DNA of 7,119 bases from Prevotellaceae bacterium (GCA_031275145.1 JAISPE010000011.1:1-7119); one strand, 5' to 3'. Shown: positions 1 to 6,688, counted from the stretch's first letter. The notes: generated by a model from the sequence alone, not told the origin. Program-made: numbers and translations.

Positions 1-123
1 GGCAGAAAACTTATGATTGAAGAAATAGTTCGCAATAACTACAAACTCAACATGAGCATTAAACAGATTGCCGAATTTACGGGTCTCACAGAGGAGCAGA
101 TATCCGCTATATTGAAGAAATAG
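1..123 (+). CDS. C-terminal end of probable Rpn-family (PD-(D/E)XK) nuclease/transposase, 5' end outside window
   Basis: Frame 1 is open from the first base to a TAG at 121-123, giving 40 residues. The tail reads as two short helices with the segment MSIKQIAEFTGLTEEQI. This fits the C-terminal pattern of Rpn/TIGR01784-type recombination-promoting nucleases, whose last residues are usually of the form 'M(S/D)IEQIA..TGLS.EEI..L', a small helix-turn-helix-like tail. The catalytic PD-(D/E)XK domain would lie upstream of the window and cannot be checked. The codon use resembles the genes that follow. Another protein ending in a small HTH-like tail is possible. That the frame is a real gene end is fairly likely; the family name is an inference from about 20 residues. 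Confidence 0.55.
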   Translation, partial: GRKLMIEEIVRNNYKLNMSIKQIAEFTGLTEEQISAILKK

Positions 124-197
124 GCCGGTATAAAATCTGCAATACAGTTATGTTTTTTTTGTGAATCCGGCATACAGCGCTGTTTCATTGATTAAAA

Positions 198-230
198 TTT
201 GGTCTATGTGATAAATAAACCCTATCTTTG
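198..230 (+). promoter_or_regulatory. Bacteroidota-type promoter for the GH123/binding-protein operon
   Basis: TTTG at 198-201 (the -33 element) and TATCTTTG at 223-230 (the -7 element, matching TAnnTTTG exactly) are separated by 21 bases, which fits the primary sigma factor consensus of Bacteroidota. Transcription would start a few bases after 230, leaving a short 5' leader of about 20 bases before the ATG at 256. The TTG at 199 that would extend the reading frame lies inside the -33 element and so cannot be the start on this transcript. Confidence 0.7.
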
Positions 231-255
231 CAAAGTTTTAATAAAAATTATAGAA

Positions 256-1998
256 ATGAAAAATATACTAATTATTTGTTTATCCGTATTTTTATGCGGA
301 TGTGCGCCTAAAACGGCAGAAAAGAATTGCAGCACTTTTGTCGAGAGTTCCGATCCGAATGCCGATACGGCGGTGTGGATGTCTAACGGATTTAAAGTTT
401 CTTTCGGCTCGACGGATATACGTTATGCCAAATATAAAGAACCGGGCATCAAGATTGAGAAAACTCAAAAACTCCATGCGTGGAAAGGAGAACGCATATC
501 CGCACAGATCGTTGTGTGGACTTCGTCTCCCCTGCGGCAGATAGAATGTGAAACGGCGGAACTGAAATCCGCAGATGCAGTTATCCCTGCCGGCGCAGTC
601 AGGGCGCGGTTTGTACGGTACACTCTGACCGACGAATTTGGAAAAAACGGGTGCAGCCGGCGGAAAGCAGGAGATCATCCCGTATTTCTGATGGGAGACA
701 TGCTGGATAATATCGAATGTATTGATATGGAAGCGAAGAGTGTCCGTCCGGTATGGATTACCATAGACGTGCCCGAATCCGCAAACGCCGGAATATACAG
801 GGGCGATATCAAAGTTTATGCACTCGGCAAACGTACCGAGACGCTGAAAATAGAACTCGAAGTCGCATCGAAAACTCTGCCGCCCGCTTCGCAATGGAAA
901 TATCATCTTGATTTATGGCAGCATCCTTCGGCCGTCGCCAGAGCGCAGAATCTCAAGCTTTGGAGCGACGAACATTTCGATGCCCTGCGTCCTTTGATGA
1001 AAATGCTTGCCGGCGCCGGTCAGAAAGTCATTACGGCAACTCTCAACAAAGATCCGTGGAATCACCAGTGTTACGACGCTTACGAAGACATGATCGTATG
1101 GACTAAAAACGAAGACGGATCATGGACTTACGATTATACGGTGTTCGACAGATGGATTAATCTGGGGCTGAGTCTCGGTATCAAAAACATGATTAACTGT
1201 TATTCCATGGCTCCGTGGAACAACGAACTGCATTATAAAGATGCAAAATCGGGAAATATGATAACCGTTAAGGCTGACCCGGGTACAAAAGAATTTACGG
1301 AAATGTGGTCTCCGTTCCTGAAAGATTTCGTGCAGCATCTCGACAAAAACAAATGGTTAGGAATAACCAATATAGCTATGGACGAAAGACCGCCTGCGGT
1401 TATGGACGAAATACTCGGGCTTTTGCAGAAGGTTGCGCCGGAATTAGGCGTCGCTCTTGCCGACAATCATAAGAGTTACAAAAAATACTCGTACATAAAA
1501 GATTTGTGTGTGGATATAAATTCTGTTCCCGATTCCGCCGATCTGGCTTACCGTAAGGCAAACGGTTTGAATACGACTTACTACGTATGCTGTGCGCACC
1601 GTTTTCCGAACATGTTTACTTTTTCCGATCCTGCGGAATCGGTTTATGCCGGCTGGTATGCAAAAGCCAACGGGTTTGACGGTTTTTTGAGATGGGCATA
1701 CAATTCGTGGGTCGAAAATCCGGTAATGGATTCACGGTTCAGGACATTTGCTTCGGGCGATACTTTTATCGTCTATCCCGAAGCAAGAAGTTCGATACGG
1801 TTTGAACGTTTAATTGAAGGTATTCAGGATTACGAAAAAATCTCCATTCTCATAAACGGACTCAAACAGCAGAAAACGCCCGAAGCGGATAAAAAACTGA
1901 AATCCATACTCACAACTCTGGAACAGTTTAAGACATCCGTAAAGCCGGATAATCTGGAGTCAATGATTGAAGACGCCAAAAAGATATTCAGGGAGTGA
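256..1998 (+). CDS. GH123-family lipoprotein (DUF4091), probable beta-N-acetylgalactosaminidase
   Basis: 580 residues. The N-terminus is a lipoprotein signal peptide (basic MKN, hydrophobic core, lipobox LCGC with Cys16), so the protein should be lipid-anchored in the envelope. Residues ~40-210 form a beta-rich N-terminal domain; ~215-535 look like the GH123 catalytic barrel, beginning with LDLWQHPSAVAR. The adjacent pair Asp376-Glu377 in NIAMDERPP matches the Asp-Glu pair used by GH123 enzymes for substrate-assisted hydrolysis of beta-linked GalNAc. The C-terminal part has the DUF4091 signature (GFLRWAYNSW, residues 476-485; YPEARSSIRFERLIEGIQDYE). The last ~40 residues are charged helix. 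ATG 256 is chosen because the lipobox then falls at Cys16 and the promoter lies just upstream; the frame stays open to a TTG at 199. The stop overlaps the next gene's GTG. The family is fairly certain; the exact substrate (mucin, ganglioside or other GalNAc glycan) is inferred. Confidence 0.85.
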   Translation: MKNILIICLSVFLCGCAPKTAEKNCSTFVESSDPNADTAVWMSNGFKVSFGSTDIRYAKYKEPGIKIEKTQKLHAWKGERISAQIVVWTSSPLRQIECETAELKSADAVIPAGAVRARFVRYTLTDEFGKNGCSRRKAGDHPVFLMGDMLDNIECIDMEAKSVRPVWITIDVPESANAGIYRGDIKVYALGKRTETLKIELEVASKTLPPASQWKYHLDLWQHPSAVARAQNLKLWSDEHFDALRPLMKMLAGAGQKVITATLNKDPWNHQCYDAYEDMIVWTKNEDGSWTYDYTVFDRWINLGLSLGIKNMINCYSMAPWNNELHYKDAKSGNMITVKADPGTKEFTEMWSPFLKDFVQHLDKNKWLGITNIAMDERPPAVMDEILGLLQKVAPELGVALADNHKSYKKYSYIKDLCVDINSVPDSADLAYRKANGLNTTYYVCCAHRFPNMFTFSDPAESVYAGWYAKANGFDGFLRWAYNSWVENPVMDSRFRTFASGDTFIVYPEARSSIRFERLIEGIQDYEKISILINGLKQQKTPEADKKLKSILTTLEQFKTSVKPDNLESMIEDAKKIFRE

Positions 1999-3122
1999 AA
2001 AAAACGCTCATATCCGGCATTTTACTGCTGTCTATTGTCTTTGCATGCGGTACAAAACCGAAACCGGCGGGCAAAATATCCGGCGGGCATGAAATCTACA
2101 GGCCCAAATATGCCCGGGGATTTTCGCTGTACCGCTCGGGCGATACGACTGTTCTCAAAGTTATTGATCCATGGCAGTTTGCTTCGGGAGTGGAATTTGA
2201 CTATCTTCTTACTCCCAAAGCCTCGCCGGACGCGCTTAACGAGATAAAAATCCCTGTGACAAAGGCTGTCTGTATGTCCACAACGCATGTGGCTTATATT
2301 TCCGCTCTGGGCAGAACGGCTTCGATATCGGGCATATCCGGACTCAGGCATGTTTCCGATTCGACTGTCGTTGCTATGGGCAAGGCTGACAGGATTGTAG
2401 ACGTCGGTTATGATTCGAATCTGTCCTACGAACTTATTTTTTCACTTATGCCCGACGTTGTATTCGCTTACGGGGTACGCGGCGAATTTTCTACTGTCGA
2501 AAAGAAACTGAACGAACTTGGCATCAAAGTCGTATATTTCGGCGAATATATGGAAGAAACTCCTTTGGGCAAAGCCGAATGGATAGTGGCGATGTCGGCG
2601 TTTTTCGATTTGCAGCAGCATGCCGCAGAGATTTTCGAGCAGATAGAAACAAATTATAACGATACAAAAAAAACAGTCGGAAATGTTGAATATAAACCTA
2701 AAGTAATGTTTAATGTTCCATATAAAGACACATGGTATATGCCGGGAACAAAGAGTTATATGGTGAAATTTGTCAGTGATGCAGGCGCTGAATACATCTA
2801 TCCGGACAACGAAGGAAGAAACAGCTATCCGATGAGTATGGAAAAAGCGTACAGCATAGCTCACGGCGCCGATTTCTGGCTTATCGGCAATTCTTCAAAA
2901 TCACTTGCGGAATTGAAAAATACCGATCCGAGAATGGCCGAAATTCCTGCTTTCAGAGATAAAAAAATATACAACAGCAATTTGCGGGCGAATGAATATG
3001 GCGACGATTTCTGGGAATCGGGTATCGTGAAACCGGATATAATTCTTAAAGACCTGATTAAAATATTTCATCCGGAGTTTATTCCCGATTATAATCTGTA
3101 TTATTACAGACATTTGGAATAA
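1995..3122 (+). CDS. Periplasmic-binding lipoprotein of the BtuF/FepB type (ABC transporter substrate-binding protein)
   Basis: 375 residues starting at GTG 1995, which overlaps the preceding TGA by four bases (GTGA), so translation is probably coupled. The signal peptide MKKTLISGILLLSIVFAC has a lipobox with Cys18. Residues ~35-85 are a small extra N-terminal segment (YARGFSLYRSGD... DPWQ) common in Bacteroidota members as I recall them. From ~88 the Peripla_BP_2 (PF01497) fold begins: TKAVCMSTTHVAYISALG, then VDVGYDSNLSYELIFSLMPDVVFAYG, a linking helix at ~190-225, and the second lobe (KPKVMFNVPYKDTWYMPG to the C-terminus, with KPDIILKDLIKIFHPE). Relatives bind cobalamin, haem or ferric siderophores and hand them to a FecCD-type permease. 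No permease or ATPase gene lies beside it here, so it either works with a distant transporter or has another role. The ligand cannot be deduced. Confidence 0.85.
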   Translation: MKKTLISGILLLSIVFACGTKPKPAGKISGGHEIYRPKYARGFSLYRSGDTTVLKVIDPWQFASGVEFDYLLTPKASPDALNEIKIPVTKAVCMSTTHVAYISALGRTASISGISGLRHVSDSTVVAMGKADRIVDVGYDSNLSYELIFSLMPDVVFAYGVRGEFSTVEKKLNELGIKVVYFGEYMEETPLGKAEWIVAMSAFFDLQQHAAEIFEQIETNYNDTKKTVGNVEYKPKVMFNVPYKDTWYMPGTKSYMVKFVSDAGAEYIYPDNEGRNSYPMSMEKAYSIAHGADFWLIGNSSKSLAELKNTDPRMAEIPAFRDKKIYNSNLRANEYGDDFWESGIVKPDIILKDLIKIFHPEFIPDYNLYYYRHLE

Positions 3123-3125
3123 GTT

Positions 3126-3185
3126 ATGAAAAATGTTTTACAGGATTGTTATTATAGATATAAACGTTTTAAAAGATATTTTTAA
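3126..3185 (+). other. Possible 19-codon leader ORF before the DHOD-like gene
   Basis: ATG 3126 opens a 19-residue frame (MKNVLQDCYYRYKRFKRYF) whose TAA at 3183-3185 overlaps the ATG of the next gene as TAATG. It fills nearly all of the 62-base gap. The composition is basic and aromatic, with three Tyr in a row of four residues. Such an arrangement could couple re-initiation of translation at the downstream start. No ribosome-binding site is visible and a frame this short can arise by chance, so a real peptide is unproven. Confidence 0.2.
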
Positions 3186-4162
3186 TGAGTAAATTAGATG
3201 TAAAATATTTGGGACTTGATTTGGCAAGTCCCGTTATTGCAGGGAGTTCGGGAGTTACAATGTCTATTGACAAAGTTAAAACTCTTGTGGATTCGGGAGT
3301 GGGAGCGATTGTCCTGAAATCTGTTTTCGAGGAAGAAATCAACAGGAAAGCGTGGGCAATGGAATCGTCTGCAGAAAATTGTCCGGAGGTTGATTATATC
3401 GGCGCTTATATTAGAAGCAATTCACTGGATAATTATCTGGAATATATAATGAAAGTCAAAAAGACAGGAATTCCCGTCATAGCGAGCATATCGTGTGTCT
3501 CTTCAAAAGAATGGACAAGTTTCACAAAACTGATAAAAAGCGCCGGAGCAGACGCTCTGGAACTCAATATGTTTTTCCTCCCCCTGAACAGGGAACAGAA
3601 AGGCGGCAAATACGAAAGTATTTATTATGATATTGCAAATGATGTTGTTTCGACAGTAGATATTCCCGTATCCGTTAAAATCGGGCCGGTATTTACGAAT
3701 ATACTGAATGTCGTCTGGGAATTTTATCTGCGTAAAATCAGGGGAGTTGTCATGTTCAACAGATTTTATGAGCCCGAAATAGATATAAACAGGCTGGAAA
3801 CCGTTTCCGGCGAGATTTTCAGCAATCCGTCTGATTTGAGACAGGCATTGAGATGGGTAGCTATCGTTTCGGCAGAAATTCCGCAGGTAGAAATATCGGC
3901 ATCAACGGGGATTTTGAACGGACCGGCCGCTGTGAAACAGTTGCTTGCCGGAGCTACAACCGTACAGATGGTTTCCGCACTGTATCAAAACGGTCCCGCG
4001 TATGTCGCTACGGTGAACAGATTCATATCCGAATGGATGGATAAAAACGGGTTCGCATCTGTCAGCGATTTCAGGGGAAAATTGAATTATTCGAAAATAA
4101 CCAGTCCCGAACTGTATGAACGTTCACAGTTTATGAAATATTTTTCAAACAGAGACGAATAA
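3185..4162 (+). CDS. Dihydroorotate dehydrogenase-like flavoprotein (DHOD_like subgroup)
   Basis: 325 residues with the TIM-barrel, FMN-binding layout of class 1 dihydroorotate dehydrogenases: an N-terminal LGLDLASPVIAGSSGVT, AIVLKSVFEEEI at ~41-52, PVIASISC at ~97-104, ALELNMFFLP at 124-133, PVSVKIGP at 161-168, VVMFNRFYEPEID at 188-200, and phosphate-binding strands STGILNG (240-246) and GATTVQMVSALYQNGP. The sequence follows the separate 'dihydroorotate dehydrogenase-like' group (ELN.YYLP, FNRFYQPDID) rather than true PyrD. In class 1 PyrD the loop after ELN carries the catalytic Cys; here it reads MFFLPLN with neither Cys nor Ser. The protein is therefore probably an FMN oxidoreductase of unknown substrate, not a proven pyrimidine-synthesis enzyme. 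Cytoplasmic, with no signal peptide. ATG 3185 fits the conserved N-terminus. Confidence 0.85.
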   Translation: MSKLDVKYLGLDLASPVIAGSSGVTMSIDKVKTLVDSGVGAIVLKSVFEEEINRKAWAMESSAENCPEVDYIGAYIRSNSLDNYLEYIMKVKKTGIPVIASISCVSSKEWTSFTKLIKSAGADALELNMFFLPLNREQKGGKYESIYYDIANDVVSTVDIPVSVKIGPVFTNILNVVWEFYLRKIRGVVMFNRFYEPEIDINRLETVSGEIFSNPSDLRQALRWVAIVSAEIPQVEISASTGILNGPAAVKQLLAGATTVQMVSALYQNGPAYVATVNRFISEWMDKNGFASVSDFRGKLNYSKITSPELYERSQFMKYFSNRDE

Positions 4163-4166
4163 ATGA

Positions 4167-4198
4167 TTTGCAATAAAAAGATTGAACAGTTATAATTA
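4167..4198 (+). promoter_or_regulatory. Weak candidate promoter before the hypothetical-xseAB genes
   Basis: TTTG at 4167-4170 is followed after 20 bases by TATAATTA (4191-4198), an imperfect match to TAnnTTTG. If used, the transcript would start within a few bases of the ATG at 4207 and be almost leaderless, which makes it less convincing. The 44-base gap is AT-rich, so a chance match is possible. It could allow the last three genes to be expressed apart from the upstream ones. Confidence 0.25.
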
Positions 4199-4206
4199 TA
4201 TGAATT

Positions 4207-4755
4207 ATGGAAGAAAACATTGAACTTGGAGTAGGTACAAGAGTTGAACACGACAGGTACGGAGAGGGATTTGTCTGCAAAAATTCGCTGACCAGTTATG
4301 AAATTATCTTCGAGAGAGGCGGGAAACTGAGTTTCGGTAAAGCCAACATTCTGAAAGATATGAAAATTCTGGAAAATGTGGAGGACAATAAACCGAGACT
4401 TTCTCTGGATGAGGTGACGGAAGTATTGACCGCAATCCTGGAGCGTTATGCCGGAATCAGCAAAGACGTGGAAATCGCGGACAGATGGATTGGAGGTACG
4501 ATGACGCTGAAGCCGGGAAATTCTTCGCAGCCGAAGGAAATACCCGTTGAGGTCTTTTTTCACAAAATCGTTATGCTGAGGGACAAACTGCGTGTACTGG
4601 AACAGAATATTAACAGTCATAAAAGCTTAAGCGAACAGGACAAAGTTAATATGCAGAAATACATTACATCCGCTTATGGCTCTCTGACTACTTTTAACGT
4701 GCTTTTTAAGGACAGAGACGATTATTTCACAGGAGCAGGAAAAAAAGAAGAATAA
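4207..4755 (+). CDS. Conserved Bacteroidota hypothetical protein with UvrD-tail-like SH3/Tudor segment
   Basis: 182 residues, no signal peptide or membrane segment. Residues ~6-55 (LGVGTRVEHDRYGEGFV..., then YEIIFERGGKLSFGKANI) resemble the small SH3/Tudor-like domain at the C-terminus of UvrD/PcrA helicases and similar proteins, where the motif G..V.H..(F/Y)G.G.V is typical; in UvrD/PcrA this segment contacts RNA polymerase or other partners. Residues ~65-90 and ~115-168 are predicted helical (VEVFFHKIVMLRDKLRVLEQNINSH, then a YITSAYGSLTTFNVLF segment), with the conserved-looking ADRWIGGTMTLKPG between them. I recall similar proteins of this length in other Bacteroidota but no assigned function. 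It sits 19 bases before xseA and in the same direction, which hints at a nucleic-acid-related job; that is inference only. Confidence 0.8.
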   Translation: MEENIELGVGTRVEHDRYGEGFVCKNSLTSYEIIFERGGKLSFGKANILKDMKILENVEDNKPRLSLDEVTEVLTAILERYAGISKDVEIADRWIGGTMTLKPGNSSQPKEIPVEVFFHKIVMLRDKLRVLEQNINSHKSLSEQDKVNMQKYITSAYGSLTTFNVLFKDRDDYFTGAGKKEE

Positions 4756-4774
4756 AATCTGAAATCGAAAAACA

Positions 4775-6184
4775 ATGTCTGAAAAGATAAACGACAAAAC
4801 GGTATTTTCTCTGCTTGAAGTAACGGGGAGTATTCAAAAAACTCTGAACGACAGGTATAAGAGTTCGTTTTGGGTAAAAGCCGAGATGAATAAATTAAAT
4901 TTCTATAAACATTCAGGACACTGTTATCCCGAACTTGTTGAAAAGAAAGACGGAAAAGTAATCGCTCAAATAAAGTCCTATATCTGGAAAGACGATTATT
5001 TCAGAATAAACCGCAAATTTATCGACACCCTGAACGAGCCTCTGAAAGACGGAATTAAAATCCTGTTTCAGGTAAAAATAACTTTCGATCCCGCCCACGG
5101 TCTGTCCCTGTGGATAACGGATATAGACCCGGGTTACACGCTGGGAGACCTTGAACGTGAAAAACAGGAAACGGTCAGCAGACTGAAAAACGAAGGAATC
5201 TTCAACAAAAACAAAACTCTGAGTATCCCGCTATTGCCGCAACGCATTGCTGTGATTTCCGTAGAAACAAGCAAGGGATACGCCGATTTTCTCAAGGTAA
5301 TCGAGACAAATTCATGGGGTTACAGGTTTTTCATGTATCTGTTCCCGTCTCTGCTGCAAGGAGAAAATGCAGTTCAAAGCATCATTGAACAGCTGGAAAA
5401 GATAAAAAAGGTAAAACATCATTTTGATGTCGTGGCGATTATACGCGGCGGAGGCGGCGATGTCGGGCTTTCGTGTTTCAACAGCTATAAATTAGCCGAA
5501 GCGATTGCACTGTTCCCGATACCCGTGATTACCGGTATCGGACATGCAACCAATGAAACGGTTACGGAAATGATTGCCTTCTCGAATGCAATCACTCCCA
5601 CAAAACTTGCGGAATATCTTCTCCAGAAATTCCATGATTTTTCCGGTCCTGTTCATAATGCGGAAAAAAAGATAACCGAAAAAGCTGCACGACTGTTGAA
5701 CGAAGAAAAAATGAAGTTCGGGTCGGAGGCGAAACTGTTCCGTTCGGTGACGGATAATATATTGATATCAAACAGTAACGCGATTGTAAATCTGATGAAA
5801 ACTCTGTCCGACCATGCCCTGTTTACTTTCAAAAACGAAAACGACTGTCTGGAAACCAACAAAACGAATATTGTCAGGGGGGCAACGGTATTCTGTAATA
5901 TAAAGAAAATTGCAGTTGTTCAACTGAAAGAAAAACTTCAGCTGCAAAGTATGCTGCAAACAAAAAATTCCATGACGGAATTGAACAGTACAGAAAAAAA
6001 TATCGCCAACATGAATCCCGTGAACGTGCTTAAAAGAGGATACAGTATCACCCGGTTAAACGGTAAATCGGTTAAAAGCATATCACAGGTCAGAAACGGC
6101 GATATTTTAGATACACTTGTACACGAAGGAAATATTACCAGCATTGTAAATTCAACACGTAAAACAATAAACGATGAGCGATAA
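4775..6184 (+). CDS. xseA: Exodeoxyribonuclease VII large subunit
   Basis: 469 residues, close to the usual length. Exonuclease VII degrades single-stranded DNA from either end to oligonucleotides in mismatch and damage repair; XseA is the catalytic subunit. Residues ~8-120 are the OB-fold domain (WVKAEMNKLNFYKHSGHCYPEL; ITDIDPGYTLGDLEREK). The catalytic domain follows: LPQRIAVISVETSKGYADF (154-172), DVVAIIRGGGGDVGLSCFN (218-236) and GIGHATNETVTEMIAF (254-269), then TPTKLAEYLL. Residues ~290-410 are the long helical, coiled-coil part that binds XseB, and the C-terminus carries NPVNVLKRGYSITR...GD, the terminal beta segment. Asp171, Arg224 and His257 align with residues reported as important in E. 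coli XseA, but the position of the fourth (Asp in GHETD) is Asn260. The ATG at 4775 fits the family N-terminus. It overlaps xseB by 11 bases. Confidence 0.96.
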   Translation: MSEKINDKTVFSLLEVTGSIQKTLNDRYKSSFWVKAEMNKLNFYKHSGHCYPELVEKKDGKVIAQIKSYIWKDDYFRINRKFIDTLNEPLKDGIKILFQVKITFDPAHGLSLWITDIDPGYTLGDLEREKQETVSRLKNEGIFNKNKTLSIPLLPQRIAVISVETSKGYADFLKVIETNSWGYRFFMYLFPSLLQGENAVQSIIEQLEKIKKVKHHFDVVAIIRGGGGDVGLSCFNSYKLAEAIALFPIPVITGIGHATNETVTEMIAFSNAITPTKLAEYLLQKFHDFSGPVHNAEKKITEKAARLLNEEKMKFGSEAKLFRSVTDNILISNSNAIVNLMKTLSDHALFTFKNENDCLETNKTNIVRGATVFCNIKKIAVVQLKEKLQLQSMLQTKNSMTELNSTEKNIANMNPVNVLKRGYSITRLNGKSVKSISQVRNGDILDTLVHEGNITSIVNSTRKTINDER

Positions 6185-6395
6185 ATTAAATTATACGGCA
6201 GCATTTCAGGAACTTCAAAAAATAGTTTCGGAAATCGAACAGGGGGAAATATCGGTTGACGAACTCTCCGAAAAAGTCAAAAGAGCAGCGCAGCTTATCA
6301 AAATCTGCAAATCAAAACTGACTGCAACAGAGGAAGACGTTAACAAAATCCTGAAAGAACTCAATTCTCCAAACGACGGGGAATCTTTCGGCTGA
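6174..6395 (+). CDS. xseB: Exodeoxyribonuclease VII small subunit
   Basis: 73 residues, the normal size for XseB. The sequence shows the family pattern: YTAAFQELQKIVSEIEQGEISVDELSEKV (6-35), a helix-turn-helix hairpin with the conserved E-x-G-E/D turn, then a second helix KRAAQLIKICKSKLTATEEDV and a short polar tail. XseB forms helical hairpins that wrap the coiled-coil region of XseA and is needed for a functional, controlled nuclease. The ATG at 6174 lies inside the end of xseA (11-base overlap), so the two subunits are probably made by coupled translation, giving a steady supply of both. Identification rests on sequence pattern and on adjacency to xseA. Confidence 0.95.
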   Translation: MSDKLNYTAAFQELQKIVSEIEQGEISVDELSEKVKRAAQLIKICKSKLTATEEDVNKILKELNSPNDGESFG

Positions 6396-6485
6396 AACCG
6401 AAGACTGTAAGTAAAGAGAATAAGCTATAAGGGCAGAAAAATTGCCACTGCGGTGTGTTTCCATGGCGACGACTCCGCGGTTCTT

Positions 6486-6517
6486 CGTCATTGCGAATAT
6501 TTACAGTGACGGTTTTT
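6486..6517 (+). terminator. Candidate intrinsic terminator of the xseAB transcript
   Basis: CGTCATTG (6486-6493) pairs with CAGTGACG (6504-6511), eight pairs including one G-T, around a 10-base loop, and is followed by GTTTTT (6512-6517). It lies 90 bases after the xseB stop with no gene between. The stem is modest and the T-run short. The CGTCATTGCGA half also resembles a common bacterial intergenic repeat motif, so this may be a repeat fragment rather than a dedicated terminator. Confidence 0.4.
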
Positions 6518-6605
6518 GTAAATAGCATATTAATAGCCTCATTGTCATTGTAAATAACCGTTTCGTACCGCAACTGAAAGGTTTGATGACGCTTGTTTTT
6601 TACCA

Positions 6606-6688
6606 GTAGAGTAGAGCGGGGAGACTTTACATGAGGTCTCCCCTACCCCCCCGTCAAACCGCACGTGCAGTTTTCCCGCATACGGCTT
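6606..6688 (-). ncRNA. Group II intron ribozyme domains V and VI
   Basis: Domain V is 6656-6688 on the minus strand. The basal helix AAGCCGTA pairs with TGCGGTTT (8 pairs, with G-T at the third position as is usual), holding the catalytic AGC triad; a two-base CG bulge follows; the distal helix TGCGG pairs with CTGCA around a GAAAA loop. This matches the family consensus nearly base for base. Domain VI is the hairpin GGGGAGAC/GTCTCCCC (6636-6643 with 6618-6625) closed by a 10-base loop, with GGGTAG able to pair with CTACTC below it. No bulged branch-point A is obvious; A6612 lies seven bases from the proposed end. DV appears intact. Confidence 0.85.

Noticed and set aside
124..183. T8 run at 153-160 and palindrome ACAGCGCTGT at 174-183 as a terminator of the upstream gene or an operator
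   Set aside because: Only a three-pair stem (CTG/CAG) precedes the T-run, and the palindrome is short with no second copy near the promoter; GCCGG (124-128) and CCGGC (167-171) are too far apart to be convincing.
292..906. 204-codon minus-strand frame opposite the GH123 gene
   Set aside because: It is a shadow of the GH123 coding strand; its translation shows no family pattern while the plus strand has signal peptide and conserved motifs.
2442..2864. 140-codon minus-strand frame opposite the binding-protein gene
   Set aside because: Antisense shadow; rich in Phe, His, Ile and Cys with no recognisable domain.
6618..6643. Strong hairpin GGGGAGAC/GTCTCCCC as a terminator for xseB
   Set aside because: No T-run follows on the plus strand, and it is explained as domain VI of the intron on the minus strand.
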